Part shown: positions 1 through 5,071 of the stretch, piece after piece
Position numbering within the stretch: the stretch's first letter is position 1
How the letters are laid out: every line of letters starts with the position of its first letter
Assembly (NCBI GenBank): GCA_023389535.1
Contig: JAEWEH010000103.1
Span: 1 to 5,071, forward strand
From: Pseudomonadota bacterium
GTDB lineage: Bacteria > Pseudomonadota > Gammaproteobacteria > Burkholderiales > Burkholderiaceae_B
Direction: 5' to 3'
Length of the DNA: 5,071 nucleotides
Notes under the pieces: generated by a model
What the model was told of the DNA's origin: nothing
Databases searched by the model: none
Seen by the model: the letters and a program-made list of their open reading frames with translations, nothing else
Translations under genes and position numbers: made by a program

Positions 1-1065
1 CGGCAATTCTATGCCGACCAGTACCGGTCGGTCCAATGCTTTGCCGGTGGACGCCTGTAGGGCCATGCGCGAGGGTTGCGGCGCCGGGGCGGGCGCATCG
101 ACGCCGGCGTGCTCGCTGACCGGTGTCAGCCGGTCACGCAGTTCGGCATACCCGGGCAGGCCGGTATCCAGCCGCATGACGCCAAGCCGGCGACGCGCCG
201 CCGCCAGGCACACGAACAGGGCAATGACACGAGGCAGCAAGCCATACACCACGACACAGCCCAACAGCCAGCTCGACCATAAGGCCTGCGCTGGTTCGGG
301 CAAAGCCTGCAAGCTGCCGCTGGCGCGTACGATCGCTTCGTCAGGTATGGAAAAACCCAGTTGCGCGGGCAGCCAGCCCAGGACCTGGGTGACGGAAACG
401 AACACGTCGGGAGCCAGCAGTGTGGTCTCCCAATTGAAGCTGTACCGGCGCGCCGACAGCAAGGCCAGCATCGCCAGCAGCATGGCGCACAGCGCAATGG
501 CCCACAGAGCATTGCTGACGCTGCCCAGCACCCAGCGCAGCGAGTGGGTCCGGCCCAGGATCTCGACCAGCGCCCGGGGCACCAGGGCGGCATCGGGCCC
601 GCGCGCCAGCTTGCGGGTCAGCCATAACCAGGATTCCCCCAGCCAAGCGCCGCCAGCACCTTTGACCAGGAAGCTGGCAAGCCAGAAGAACAGGGTCAGC
701 ATGTTCAAGCCCAGCAGGGCGGTCAGTGCGAGCAGAATATTGACCTGCCGGCCACCATCGCCGAGCGCGCCCACTGCGGCGCCGGCGCCGGCCAAAATGG
801 CGGCGCCGCAAAGGAGGATCAGCATCAGGCGTGCGGCGGCCGCCCAGCTGCGTATCGATGCATCCAGCCCTTCTCGTTTGCCCAGTTGCTGGCCGCGCAG
901 CAATATTTTTTCTTCGAAACTACCTGGCGCGGATCGGGCGCGCCGCACTTCGCGGGCGTCTTCAAGCGGCCCCCACAGGCTTTCACGCAGGCGCAGCGTT
1001 TCCGCCAGCCAATAGGCGGCAAAGGCGAAAGGCTGCGCAACGGCGGGCGCGGATGCCTCAGGCAT
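1..1065 (-). CDS. DUF2868 domain-containing membrane protein (3' end outside window)
   Basis: I read this frame directly from the reverse complement: 355 codons without a stop, running off the left edge, so the C-terminus is missing. The protein starts MPEASAPAVAQPF and has a charged N-terminal part (about residues 20-75, with LAETLRLRES and an FEEKILLRGQQLGKREGL stretch). Four strongly hydrophobic segments follow, at about 78-101, 109-134, 184-205 and 266-290, with a soluble loop around 207-262. The N-terminal pattern and membrane layout fit the DUF2868 family (inner-membrane proteins of unknown function in Beta- and Gammaproteobacteria). From memory, members are about 450 residues long and often sit beside a DUF3482 GTPase-like gene, which here would lie outside the window. 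The ATG at 1065 overlaps the stop of the upstream DUF1232 gene by 8 nt, suggesting translational coupling. An in-frame ATG at 1077 is an equally possible start, and neither has a clear Shine-Dalgarno. Family assignment is from recall; coding status is secure because competing frames are broken or of poor composition. Confidence 0.82.
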   Translation of the reverse strand, partial: MPEASAPAVAQPFAFAAYWLAETLRLRESLWGPLEDAREVRRARSAPGSFEEKILLRGQQLGKREGLDASIRSWAAAARLMLILLCGAAILAGAGAAVGALGDGGRQVNILLALTALLGLNMLTLFFWLASFLVKGAGGAWLGESWLWLTRKLARGPDAALVPRALVEILGRTHSLRWVLGSVSNALWAIALCAMLLAMLALLSARRYSFNWETTLLAPDVFVSVTQVLGWLPAQLGFSIPDEAIVRASGSLQALPEPAQALWSSWLLGCVVVYGLLPRVIALFVCLAAARRRLGVMRLDTGLPGYAELRDRLTPVSEHAGVDAPAPAPQPSRMALQASTGKALDRPVLVGIELP

Positions 1066-1426
1066 CCGTGTAGGCATTGGCTGCGGGTTTGCCGAACCAC
1101 GAGTTCAGCTTTTCCCGGGCCTGGGCCTTCACTTCAGGAGTAATGTACAGGGTAACGGTGGCCAGGGCGGCCGCCATGACGCTGAGGTCGTCGGTATAGC
1201 CCACCAGCGGGGCCAGATCCGGAATGGCGTCCAGAGGAAAGATGAAATAGCCCAGGGCCCCGTAAATGACGCGTTTGGCCCATTTCGGCGTGGCCGGACT
1301 TTGTACGGCGTAGTAAAGGTACAGCGCCTTCTCCAGCGTCGCATAGCCTATGGATTGCGCCTGTGGACCCAGCTTGCGCCAGAAGCCATTCTGGCTGTAG
1401 AAGTTTCTGAATCGGGAATTGACCAT
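1058..1426 (-). CDS. DUF1232 (YkvA-like) small membrane protein
   Basis: The 122-residue protein carries the DUF1232 core at about residues 52-84: KRVIYGALGYFIFPLDAIPD followed by LAPLVGYTDD. The PLDxIPD and GYTDD acidic motifs are typical of YkvA-like proteins. The core supplies one hydrophobic segment (about 54-66) and a second lies at about 82-95 (VMAAALATVTLYI). Function is unknown for the family; a membrane-associated role is inferred. Two adjacent ATG codons (1429 and 1426) compete as start. The GGAGG Shine-Dalgarno at 1431-1435 is 1 nt from the first and 4 nt from the second, so I prefer 1426. A promoter-like pair lies just upstream (-10 at 1458-1463), so the gene probably starts its own transcription unit. 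It is followed at once by the DUF2868 gene, whose start overlaps its stop by 8 nt; the two are very likely co-translated and may act together in the inner membrane. Confidence 0.9.
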   Translation of the reverse strand: MVNSRFRNFYSQNGFWRKLGPQAQSIGYATLEKALYLYYAVQSPATPKWAKRVIYGALGYFIFPLDAIPDLAPLVGYTDDLSVMAAALATVTLYITPEVKAQAREKLNSWFGKPAANAYTDA

Positions 1427-1430
1427 CATG

Positions 1431-1435
1431 CCTCC
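1431..1435 (-). promoter_or_regulatory. Shine-Dalgarno GGAGG deciding the DUF1232 start
   Basis: On the minus strand GGAGG is followed by C and then ATGATG. The 1-nt spacing to the first ATG is too short for normal initiation, while 4 nt to the second is tolerable. This is the reason for choosing 1426 over 1429. Confidence 0.6.
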
Positions 1436-1457
1436 GGCCGTAGTAACCGTATTCCCT

Positions 1458-1486
1458 ATTGTATCGGTACGCGCGCAGCTTGGTAA
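1458..1486 (-). promoter_or_regulatory. Putative sigma70 promoter for DUF1232-DUF2868
   Basis: Minus strand: TTACCA (1486-1481, 4 of 6 to TTGACA), a 17-nt spacer, then TACAAT (1463-1458, 5 of 6 to TATAAT). The expected transcription start near 1451 gives a leader of about 25 nt containing the GGAGG site. It is seen by eye only. Its placement between the hairpin at 1494-1512 and the start codon is what a separate transcription unit would need. Confidence 0.5.
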
Positions 1487-1493
1487 CGAGGCA

Positions 1494-1512
1494 GGGGCCC
1501 TGCATGGGCCCC
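1494..1512 (-). terminator. GC hairpin, possible terminator of the glsB-like gene
   Basis: A perfect 7-bp inverted repeat, GGGGCCC-TGCAT-GGGCCCC, lies about 33 nt past the stop of the GlsB-like gene and just before the next promoter. No T-run follows on either strand, so it is not a classical intrinsic terminator. It may act as a pause or 3'-end stabilising structure, or it may be incidental in GC-rich DNA. Confidence 0.35.
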
Positions 1513-1544
1513 CGCGAGTCGATGTGATGGCAGGGAGCCGCGAG

Positions 1545-1793
1545 TCAGCGTCTTTTGGCGATCATCCCGTATATGAGCAGTACGATAATGGCGCCGATGA
1601 TGGAGCCTATCCAGCCCGCGCCTTCGCCCGGCTCGTAGAATCCCAGTGCGCCGCCCAGATAGCCCGCGACGATGGAGCCGACGATACCCAGGATGATAGT
1701 CAGGATAATGCCCAGCTTCTGGTCGCCCGGCATGATTGCGCGCGCGATCAGGCCCACGATGAAACCAACGATGATCATGCTGATGATGCCCAT
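1545..1793 (-). CDS. GlsB/YeaQ/YmgE family stress response membrane protein
   Basis: The 82-residue protein has the usual length of this family (transglycosylase-associated protein family, named for a doubtful early assignment). It is almost entirely hydrophobic, with three membrane segments at about residues 2-20, 27-49 and 60-78. Typical Gly-rich motifs are present: GFIVGLIARAIMPG (10-23), LGIVGSIVAGYLGG (35-48) and GWIGSIIGAIIVLLIYG (60-76), ending in a basic IAKRR tail. Members are small inner-membrane proteins linked to stress responses such as acid or stationary phase; the molecular role is unknown. The open frame extends upstream to an ATG at 1880, but the family start is MGIIS at 1793. 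AAGGA sits 6 nt before it (1800-1804), which settles the start. A promoter-like pair lies about 45 nt upstream, so it is probably monocistronic. Confidence 0.93.
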   Translation of the reverse strand: MGIISMIIVGFIVGLIARAIMPGDQKLGIILTIILGIVGSIVAGYLGGALGFYEPGEGAGWIGSIIGAIIVLLIYGMIAKRR

Positions 1794-1799
1794 GTACAG

Positions 1800-1804
1800 T
1801 CCTT
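1800..1804 (-). promoter_or_regulatory. Shine-Dalgarno AAGGA fixing the glsB-like start
   Basis: On the minus strand AAGGA is followed by the 6-nt spacer CTGTAC and the ATG at 1793. This supports the family-length start over the longer open frame beginning at 1880. Confidence 0.75.
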
Positions 1805-1836
1805 GTAAAAGTGGGGGAACTTGCGGTGTGCTGTTT

Positions 1837-1865
1837 ATCATAGGGACGCGATGTGTTTGCGTCCA
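1837..1865 (-). promoter_or_regulatory. Putative sigma70 promoter for the glsB-like gene
   Basis: Minus strand: TGGACG (1865-1860, 4 of 6 to TTGACA), 17-nt spacer, TATGAT (1842-1837, 5 of 6 to TATAAT). The expected transcription start is near 1830, giving a leader of about 37 nt. It lies wholly in the 102-nt gap after the binding-protein gene. Stress genes of this type may use other sigma factors; no such alternative element was recognised. Confidence 0.45.
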
Positions 1866-1895
1866 GCGCGTCGCGCCCATTTTGGTATCAAAAGG

Positions 1896-3533
1896 TTAAG
1901 GCCGGTCGCCCTTATTCACCACAACATCCCGGACATCAAGCACGCCGTCGGGCCGCTGATGCAGCTCGATGCCCGGGCGCGCACCCCAGAGCATCGGCGG
2001 CTGGTGCAGCGGCAGGTAGCCATAATCATTGTGCAATATGCCAAAGGCTTCCTTGATCATGGCATTGCGCCTGATGGGGTCGATTTCGACATCGATCTTG
2101 GCGGTCAGGGCGTCGATCTCGCGATTGCAATACCCGCCCAGGTATTGACCGCCCGAGGCCGGGCCTTCGCGGCAAGTCACCAGGCTGCTCAGGGCGGCCG
2201 CGGCGTCCATGTACCGGGGTGTCCAGCGCATCAGATACATGCCGCTATGGCCGCCCGCGGGCGGCAGCGGCTGCGCGGCACTGCCGGCGGCTTCTTGTAG
2301 CGGTAATTGAACCGTGATGCCAACGCGCGCCAGCATATCGGCGATCGCAGCGCATATCTCGGCATCTTGCGGGTTGCGGCCCGAAGGGCAATCCAGCCCG
2401 ACGCTGAAGCCGTTCGTATAGCCGGCATCGGCCAGCAGTTTCCGTGACTTATCGGGGTCGTTGGGATAAGGCGTAGCGAAGGATCGGTCGTAGCCATTGA
2501 TCTGGCTGGAGATTAAGGTCCCGGTGGGCACCGCCATGCCGTGCATGATGGCCTGATTGATGGCCCCGGTGTCAATGGCCAGCGATACAGCCTGGCGCAC
2601 GCGCTTATCTTTGAAGGGATTCTTGTCCGTTAAGCTGGAGAACGGCAATTCATCGTGGTGCTGGTCCATGCCGATGAAAAGCACTTCGGCTTGATGCGCC
2701 GCCCATATCCGGATGTCCGGTGTCTGACCCGCGCGGCGCCAGTCTTCCATGGACACAGGCGCCGCCAGGTCCACCTCGCCTCGTTGCAGCGCCGCCATAC
2801 GGGTCGGTGCTTTGGCGATGGGCCGAAAGATAATGTCGGTGACATCGGTCGGCATGCGCGCATCCCAGTAGCCATCGTAGCGTTTGAAGCTGGTCTGTAC
2901 GCCCGGTTGATGGTCGACCACCATGAAGGGCCCCGTACCATTTTCGTGCAGGCTGGCATAAGCGCTGCCGCCGCCCGGTGCCTTGGACGTCGAGGACGCC
3001 TTATTGCGTTCGGCCCACGTCTTGCTCATGATGTGCAGTTCCGCCCATGCGCGCGGCAGGATGGGGTTGGGCGCGGGCGTGGTGACTTCTATGGTGTAGT
3101 CATCCAGCTTTGTGATGTCGGCCGCTTTCAATCCGGGACTTGCGTCGGAAGCCGCGCCCGCGCCGCGTTGCCACGAAAAAATCACATCATCGGCGGTGAA
3201 CGGGCTGCCATCGTGAAACCGCACGCCCTGACGCAAGTGGAATACCCATTTGGTCGGCTCGGGGTTTTCCCAGTTTTGCGCCAGCACAGGCGTAAGCTTC
3301 AAATCCTTGTCATAGCCAGTCAGCGTTTCATAGAACCAACCTTGCGCCCCCAGCGGAAAGGCCGCGCCTGCGAACATGGGATCGAGCGAGGGGATATCGT
3401 TGGGGGATGCAACACGCAGCGTCTTGGCCTGAACGGCATGGGGCAGGCTTGCCGAAAGAGCGAAGGCGACGGCCACGGCCGCGTAGGGCATCAGGGTTGA
3501 AGTCATGGTGGCGTGTTGTCGCGTCCTGGGCAT
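1896..3533 (-). CDS. ABC transporter substrate-binding protein, family 5 (peptide/nickel type)
   Basis: This 545-residue protein is a periplasmic solute-binding protein of the SBP_bac_5 (DppA/OppA/NikA-like) family, of normal family length. An N-terminal export signal is visible: basic start (R3, R5), hydrophobic core at about 17-30, and a predicted signal-peptidase I site after VQA (36/37). There is no lipobox cysteine, so the mature protein should be soluble. The family signature is at about 98-117 (FHLRQGVRFHDG then PFTADDV). Further conserved blocks are GTGPFMV (199-205), YDGYW (219-223) and NPFKDKRVRQAVSLAID (305-321). Four cysteines (C382, C394, C454, C469) could form the two disulfides common in this group. 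The ligand cannot be read from sequence; oligopeptide is the default guess. No permease or ATPase gene lies in the window. The ATG at 3533 is preferred because it supplies the positive signal-peptide start; the alternative ATG at 3506 lacks it. Neither has a good Shine-Dalgarno. Confidence 0.93.
   Translation of the reverse strand: MPRTRQHATMTSTLMPYAAVAVAFALSASLPHAVQAKTLRVASPNDIPSLDPMFAGAAFPLGAQGWFYETLTGYDKDLKLTPVLAQNWENPEPTKWVFHLRQGVRFHDGSPFTADDVIFSWQRGAGAASDASPGLKAADITKLDDYTIEVTTPAPNPILPRAWAELHIMSKTWAERNKASSTSKAPGGGSAYASLHENGTGPFMVVDHQPGVQTSFKRYDGYWDARMPTDVTDIIFRPIAKAPTRMAALQRGEVDLAAPVSMEDWRRAGQTPDIRIWAAHQAEVLFIGMDQHHDELPFSSLTDKNPFKDKRVRQAVSLAIDTGAINQAIMHGMAVPTGTLISSQINGYDRSFATPYPNDPDKSRKLLADAGYTNGFSVGLDCPSGRNPQDAEICAAIADMLARVGITVQLPLQEAAGSAAQPLPPAGGHSGMYLMRWTPRYMDAAAALSSLVTCREGPASGGQYLGGYCNREIDALTAKIDVEIDPIRRNAMIKEAFGILHNDYGYLPLHQPPMLWGARPGIELHQRPDGVLDVRDVVVNKGDRP
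3426..3533 (-). other. Sec signal peptide of the substrate-binding protein
   Basis: Residues 1-36 form a Sec-type signal: MPRTRQHATM n-region, an alanine/valine-rich core (AAVAVAFALSAS) and an AVQA cleavage box before KTLRVA. This places the mature protein in the periplasm. Cleavage after A36 is inferred from the A-x-A pattern. Confidence 0.75.
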
Positions 3534-3551
3534 TGCTGTCTTTAGCGAATG

Positions 3552-3581
3552 ATCTTAGCCAAGCCCCGTCGACAGCGTCAA
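3552..3581 (-). promoter_or_regulatory. Putative sigma70 promoter for the substrate-binding protein gene
   Basis: Minus strand: TTGACG (3581-3576, 5 of 6 to TTGACA), 18-nt spacer, TAAGAT (3557-3552, 4 of 6 with TA...AT kept). The expected transcription start near 3545 would leave only about 12 nt before the ATG at 3533 and about 40 nt before the ATG at 3506, which keeps the start choice open. Confidence 0.45.
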
Positions 3582-3593
3582 TCATCACGGCTT

Positions 3594-3608
3594 GCGTGCT
3601 GCGCACGC
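3594..3608. repeat. Inverted repeat in the divergent intergenic region
   Basis: GCGTGC-TGC-GCACGC is a perfect 6-bp inverted repeat with a 3-nt centre. It lies just upstream of the -35 element proposed for the minus-strand binding-protein gene, a position suited to an operator, but it is short and may be chance in GC-rich sequence. No promoter for the plus-strand thpR gene could be recognised confidently in the rest of 3534-3736. Confidence 0.35.
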
Positions 3609-3725
3609 TGAAGGCCCCGCAAGAACCGGATGCCAGCAATGCGGCCATGGGGCGCAGATCGGTTTAAGCTATGTGTCGGTCCCGCAGCGCACAATCACGA
3701 TCATAGCGATCATGTGCATCATTCC

Positions 3726-3730
3726 AGGAG
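3726..3730 (+). promoter_or_regulatory. Shine-Dalgarno AGGAG of thpR
   Basis: AGGAG followed by the 6-nt spacer CCAGGC and the ATG at 3737. It supports the long N-terminus of this protein rather than a start closer to the conserved domain. Confidence 0.75.
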
Positions 3731-3736
3731 CCAGGC

Positions 3737-4363
3737 ATGCAGAAAGACCCTCCCGTTTCATCCCATCATCCGATCAGTGCCGACGCCCATGGCCCGGACG
3801 GCCTGGACACCGACGCTGCGGTTCCGACGCAGCGGCTGTTCTTCGCGCTTTGGCCTTCAGAGCAATCGGCCCGCGAGATCATGGCTTGGGCGCGCGATGC
3901 CCATGCGGCATTCGGCGGACGCATGATGCGACCGGAAACCCTGCACCTGACGCTCGCCTTTCTGGGCAGCACGCCGGCAGACCGCACAAGCGAGCTGGTC
4001 AGCGCCGCGGCCTCGTGGCCGGCAGCGGTGCAGGCGGTCACCTTGCGCCGCTTTGGCCGCTTTACCGGGCCGCGCATCGTCTGGGCCGGGCCCTCTGAAG
4101 GCGAAAGCCACACCCCAGCCTGGCTGGATGACTTGTACGACGCTTTATGGGGCCGTCTTGAGAGACACGGCTGGGAACGTCCGCCAGGTGTGTTCCGGCC
4201 CCATGTGTCCCTGTTGCGCAAGGCGGAGCCCGGCGACGTATCGGTATTGCAGCGCCCGCCGCTGACATGGATGCCTGCCGGCTGCGTGCTGGTCGCTTCA
4301 CAGCCGCGCGAGGGGGGCTCGCATTATCAGGTGCTGGCTCGGATGCCGCTGCGCACTGCCTAG
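3737..4363 (+). CDS. thpR: RNA 2',3'-cyclic phosphodiesterase (ThpR/LigT family)
   Basis: The 208-residue protein belongs to the 2H phosphoesterase superfamily. Both catalytic HxT/Sx motifs are present: HLTL at 70-73 (in ETLHLTLAFLG) and HVSL at 156-159 (in FRPHVSLLRKA). The domain opens with the typical RLFFALWP at 33-40. Known members hydrolyse RNA 2',3'-cyclic phosphates to 2'-phosphates and were first described as 2'-5' RNA ligases; the enzyme is cytoplasmic. With both motifs intact it should be active. The first 30 or so residues, rich in His, Asp and Pro, precede the usual family start and are not recognised as a domain. The Shine-Dalgarno placement supports their translation. It begins the plus-strand gene group and is followed after 53 nt by the GFA-family gene, possibly in one transcript. 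Confidence 0.93.
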   Translation: MQKDPPVSSHHPISADAHGPDGLDTDAAVPTQRLFFALWPSEQSAREIMAWARDAHAAFGGRMMRPETLHLTLAFLGSTPADRTSELVSAAASWPAAVQAVTLRRFGRFTGPRIVWAGPSEGESHTPAWLDDLYDALWGRLERHGWERPPGVFRPHVSLLRKAEPGDVSVLQRPPLTWMPAGCVLVASQPREGGSHYQVLARMPLRTA

Positions 4364-4405
4364 CAACGCGCGGCACATGCTTTGCTGGCCGGTTCGCCTT
4401 CTCAC

Positions 4406-4410
4406 GGAGG
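4406..4410 (+). promoter_or_regulatory. Shine-Dalgarno GGAGG fixing the GFA gene start
   Basis: GGAGG followed by the 6-nt spacer TCTGCC and the ATG at 4417. The open frame continues upstream to an ATG at 4267 inside thpR, but that part lacks family similarity, so 4417 is the start. Confidence 0.85.
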
Positions 4411-4416
4411 TCTGCC

Positions 4417-4911
4417 ATGCTGCTTGAAGGCTCTTGCCACTGCGGCGCCGTCCGCTTCACGGTGTCCAGCGTAAATCCCTATCCCTATCAACGTTGTTAT
4501 TGCTCCATATGCCGCAAGACCCAGGGTGGTGGCGGCTATGCAATCAATATTTCCGCCGACGCCACGACCCTGAAGGTCCAGGGCAGTGACGAGGTGTCCG
4601 TCTACCACGCGAAGTTGCGCGACGATGCGGGCGAATCGGCCGGCATCAGCACCGCCGAACGCCATTTTTGCAGCCGTTGCGGCAGCGCCTTATGGCTCTT
4701 CAGCCCGGAGTGGCCGGAATTGGTGCATCCGTTCGCTTCCGCCATTGATACCAATTTGCCGATACCGCCGGAGCGCACGCACTTGTTCCTGACCTCGCGC
4801 GCGTCCTGGGTGGAGCCGGAATTGCATGCGGGGGACAAGACCTTTGAGGGCTATCCCGAAGAATCCATCGCCGAGTGGCATGAACGCTTGATGCTCCGGC
4901 AGGGCGAATAG
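4417..4911 (+). CDS. GFA family zinc-binding protein (Gfa-like/CENP-V domain)
   Basis: The 164-residue protein shows the full cysteine pattern of the GFA family (Mss4-like fold). It opens with GSCHCGAVRF (C7, C9), followed by CYCSICRKTQGG (C27, C29, C32) and FCSRCGSALW (C85, C88). These seven cysteines are the expected zinc ligands: a structural site and a second, labile site. The family is named for glutathione-dependent formaldehyde-activating enzyme, but that activity is disputed and most members are uncharacterised, so no reaction is assigned here. Length is normal and no signal peptide is seen, so it is cytoplasmic. It follows thpR by 53 nt with its own strong Shine-Dalgarno, and is followed by a small charged protein gene after 75 nt. 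No functional link to RNA processing is evident; co-transcription is inferred from spacing only. Confidence 0.93.
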   Translation: MLLEGSCHCGAVRFTVSSVNPYPYQRCYCSICRKTQGGGGYAINISADATTLKVQGSDEVSVYHAKLRDDAGESAGISTAERHFCSRCGSALWLFSPEWPELVHPFASAIDTNLPIPPERTHLFLTSRASWVEPELHAGDKTFEGYPEESIAEWHERLMLRQGE

Positions 4912-4974
4912 GTTTTTGCTGCCCTATGACGGCGCTTTCGGGCCCGCAATTTGCTGCCGTAGTTCATCCACCGT

Positions 4975-4980
4975 TAGGAG
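4975..4980 (+). promoter_or_regulatory. Shine-Dalgarno TAGGAG of the right-edge gene
   Basis: TAGGAG followed by the 6-nt spacer AACGAC and the ATG at 4987. This good ribosome-binding site is the main argument that the truncated frame beyond is a real gene. Confidence 0.65.
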
Positions 4981-4986
4981 AACGAC

Positions 4987-5071
4987 ATGGCCACGAAGAA
5001 AGATCTGGACCGAAACCTGGAAGAGGAGCTGGACGAGCTTCAGCCGGACAGGGATTTTGCCGAAGAGATCA
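4987..5071 (+). CDS. Small charged hypothetical protein (5' part only)
   Basis: Only 28 codons and one extra base lie in the window; the 3' end is outside. The visible start is MATKKDLDRNLEEELDELQP followed by DRDFAEEI. It is very rich in Glu, Asp and Leu, with a short basic start (K4, K5), and the spacing of leucines suggests an amphipathic helix, possibly a coiled coil. No signal peptide or membrane segment is visible. A Shine-Dalgarno at ideal distance and plausible codon use support translation. I do not recognise the family. It lies 75 nt after the GFA gene, with no convincing terminator between (a T5 run at 4913-4917 has no clear hairpin before it). Confidence 0.6.
   Translation, partial: MATKKDLDRNLEEELDELQPDRDFAEEI

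Noticed and set aside
11..1015. Long plus-strand open frame of 334 codons opposite the DUF2868 gene
   Set aside because: Its product is a low-complexity Ser/Arg/Ala-rich sequence with no recognisable domain. The minus-strand frame gives a coherent membrane protein with family features, so this is an antisense shadow of GC-rich coding DNA.
1430..1544. Direct repeat CGCGAGTC near 1513 and 1540
   Set aside because: It is a two-copy repeat of 8-9 nt in GC-rich DNA, with no array, spacing pattern or mobile-element boundary to give it meaning.
1794..1880. N-terminal extension of the glsB-like protein from an ATG at 1880
   Set aside because: The extra 29 residues are not part of the family, they would overlap the proposed promoter, and the ideally spaced AAGGA points to 1793.
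2655..3500. Long plus-strand open frame of 281 codons opposite the binding-protein gene
   Set aside because: It lies wholly within a well-supported SBP_bac_5 gene, its product is Arg/His/Gly-rich with no recognised motif, and no good ribosome-binding site was noticed.
4267..4416. Extended start of the GFA-family protein inside thpR
   Set aside because: The added 50 residues are an out-of-frame read of thpR; the family start and the strong GGAGG site are at 4417.
4912..4986. Possible intrinsic terminator after the GFA gene (T5 run, GGGCCC palindrome)
   Set aside because: The T-run comes directly after the stop codon without a stable hairpin before it, and the palindrome at about 4940-4945 has no T-run after it. 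A repeated TTTGCTGCC (4915 and 4950) is too short to mean much.

Overview
The window looks like chromosomal DNA from a GC-rich betaproteobacterium. The protein set (a DUF2868 membrane protein behind a YkvA-like DUF1232 protein, a secreted family-5 solute-binding protein and a ThpR/GFA pair) recalls Bordetella/Achromobacter-type Alcaligenaceae. This placement rests on codon bias and remembered family distributions, not on a database search. No mobile element, CRISPR array, tRNA or rRNA was seen.

Layout: the left 3.5 kb is read on the minus strand. In transcription order it holds a periplasmic ABC-transporter substrate-binding protein (3533-1896), a small GlsB/YeaQ/YmgE stress-type membrane protein (1793-1545), a DUF1232 (YkvA-like) membrane protein (1426-1058) and a DUF2868 membrane protein that runs off the left edge (1065-1). 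The last two overlap by 8 nt and look like a translationally coupled pair. Plausible sigma70-type promoters lie before the first three genes, so this is probably three transcription units rather than one long operon. A GC-rich hairpin separates the glsB-like gene from the DUF1232 promoter.

An intergenic region of about 200 bp (3534-3736) separates the minus-strand block from a plus-strand block. That block holds thpR (RNA 2',3'-cyclic phosphodiesterase, 3737-4363), a GFA-family zinc protein (4417-4911) and the first 28 codons of a small, highly charged protein (4987 to the right edge). Each has a clear Shine-Dalgarno sequence 6 nt before its ATG, and the gaps of 53 and 75 nt are compatible with co-transcription.

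The genes do not form one obvious pathway. Themes are envelope or membrane proteins on the left, and RNA-end processing plus a small-molecule zinc enzyme family on the right. The content is ordinary housekeeping and accessory chromosome, and I found no convincing new system. The points most worth a second look are the coupled DUF1232-DUF2868 pair, the binding protein with no transporter partners in view, the N-terminal extension on ThpR and the unidentified charged protein at the right edge. Long open frames opposite the DUF2868 and binding-protein genes are antisense shadows.
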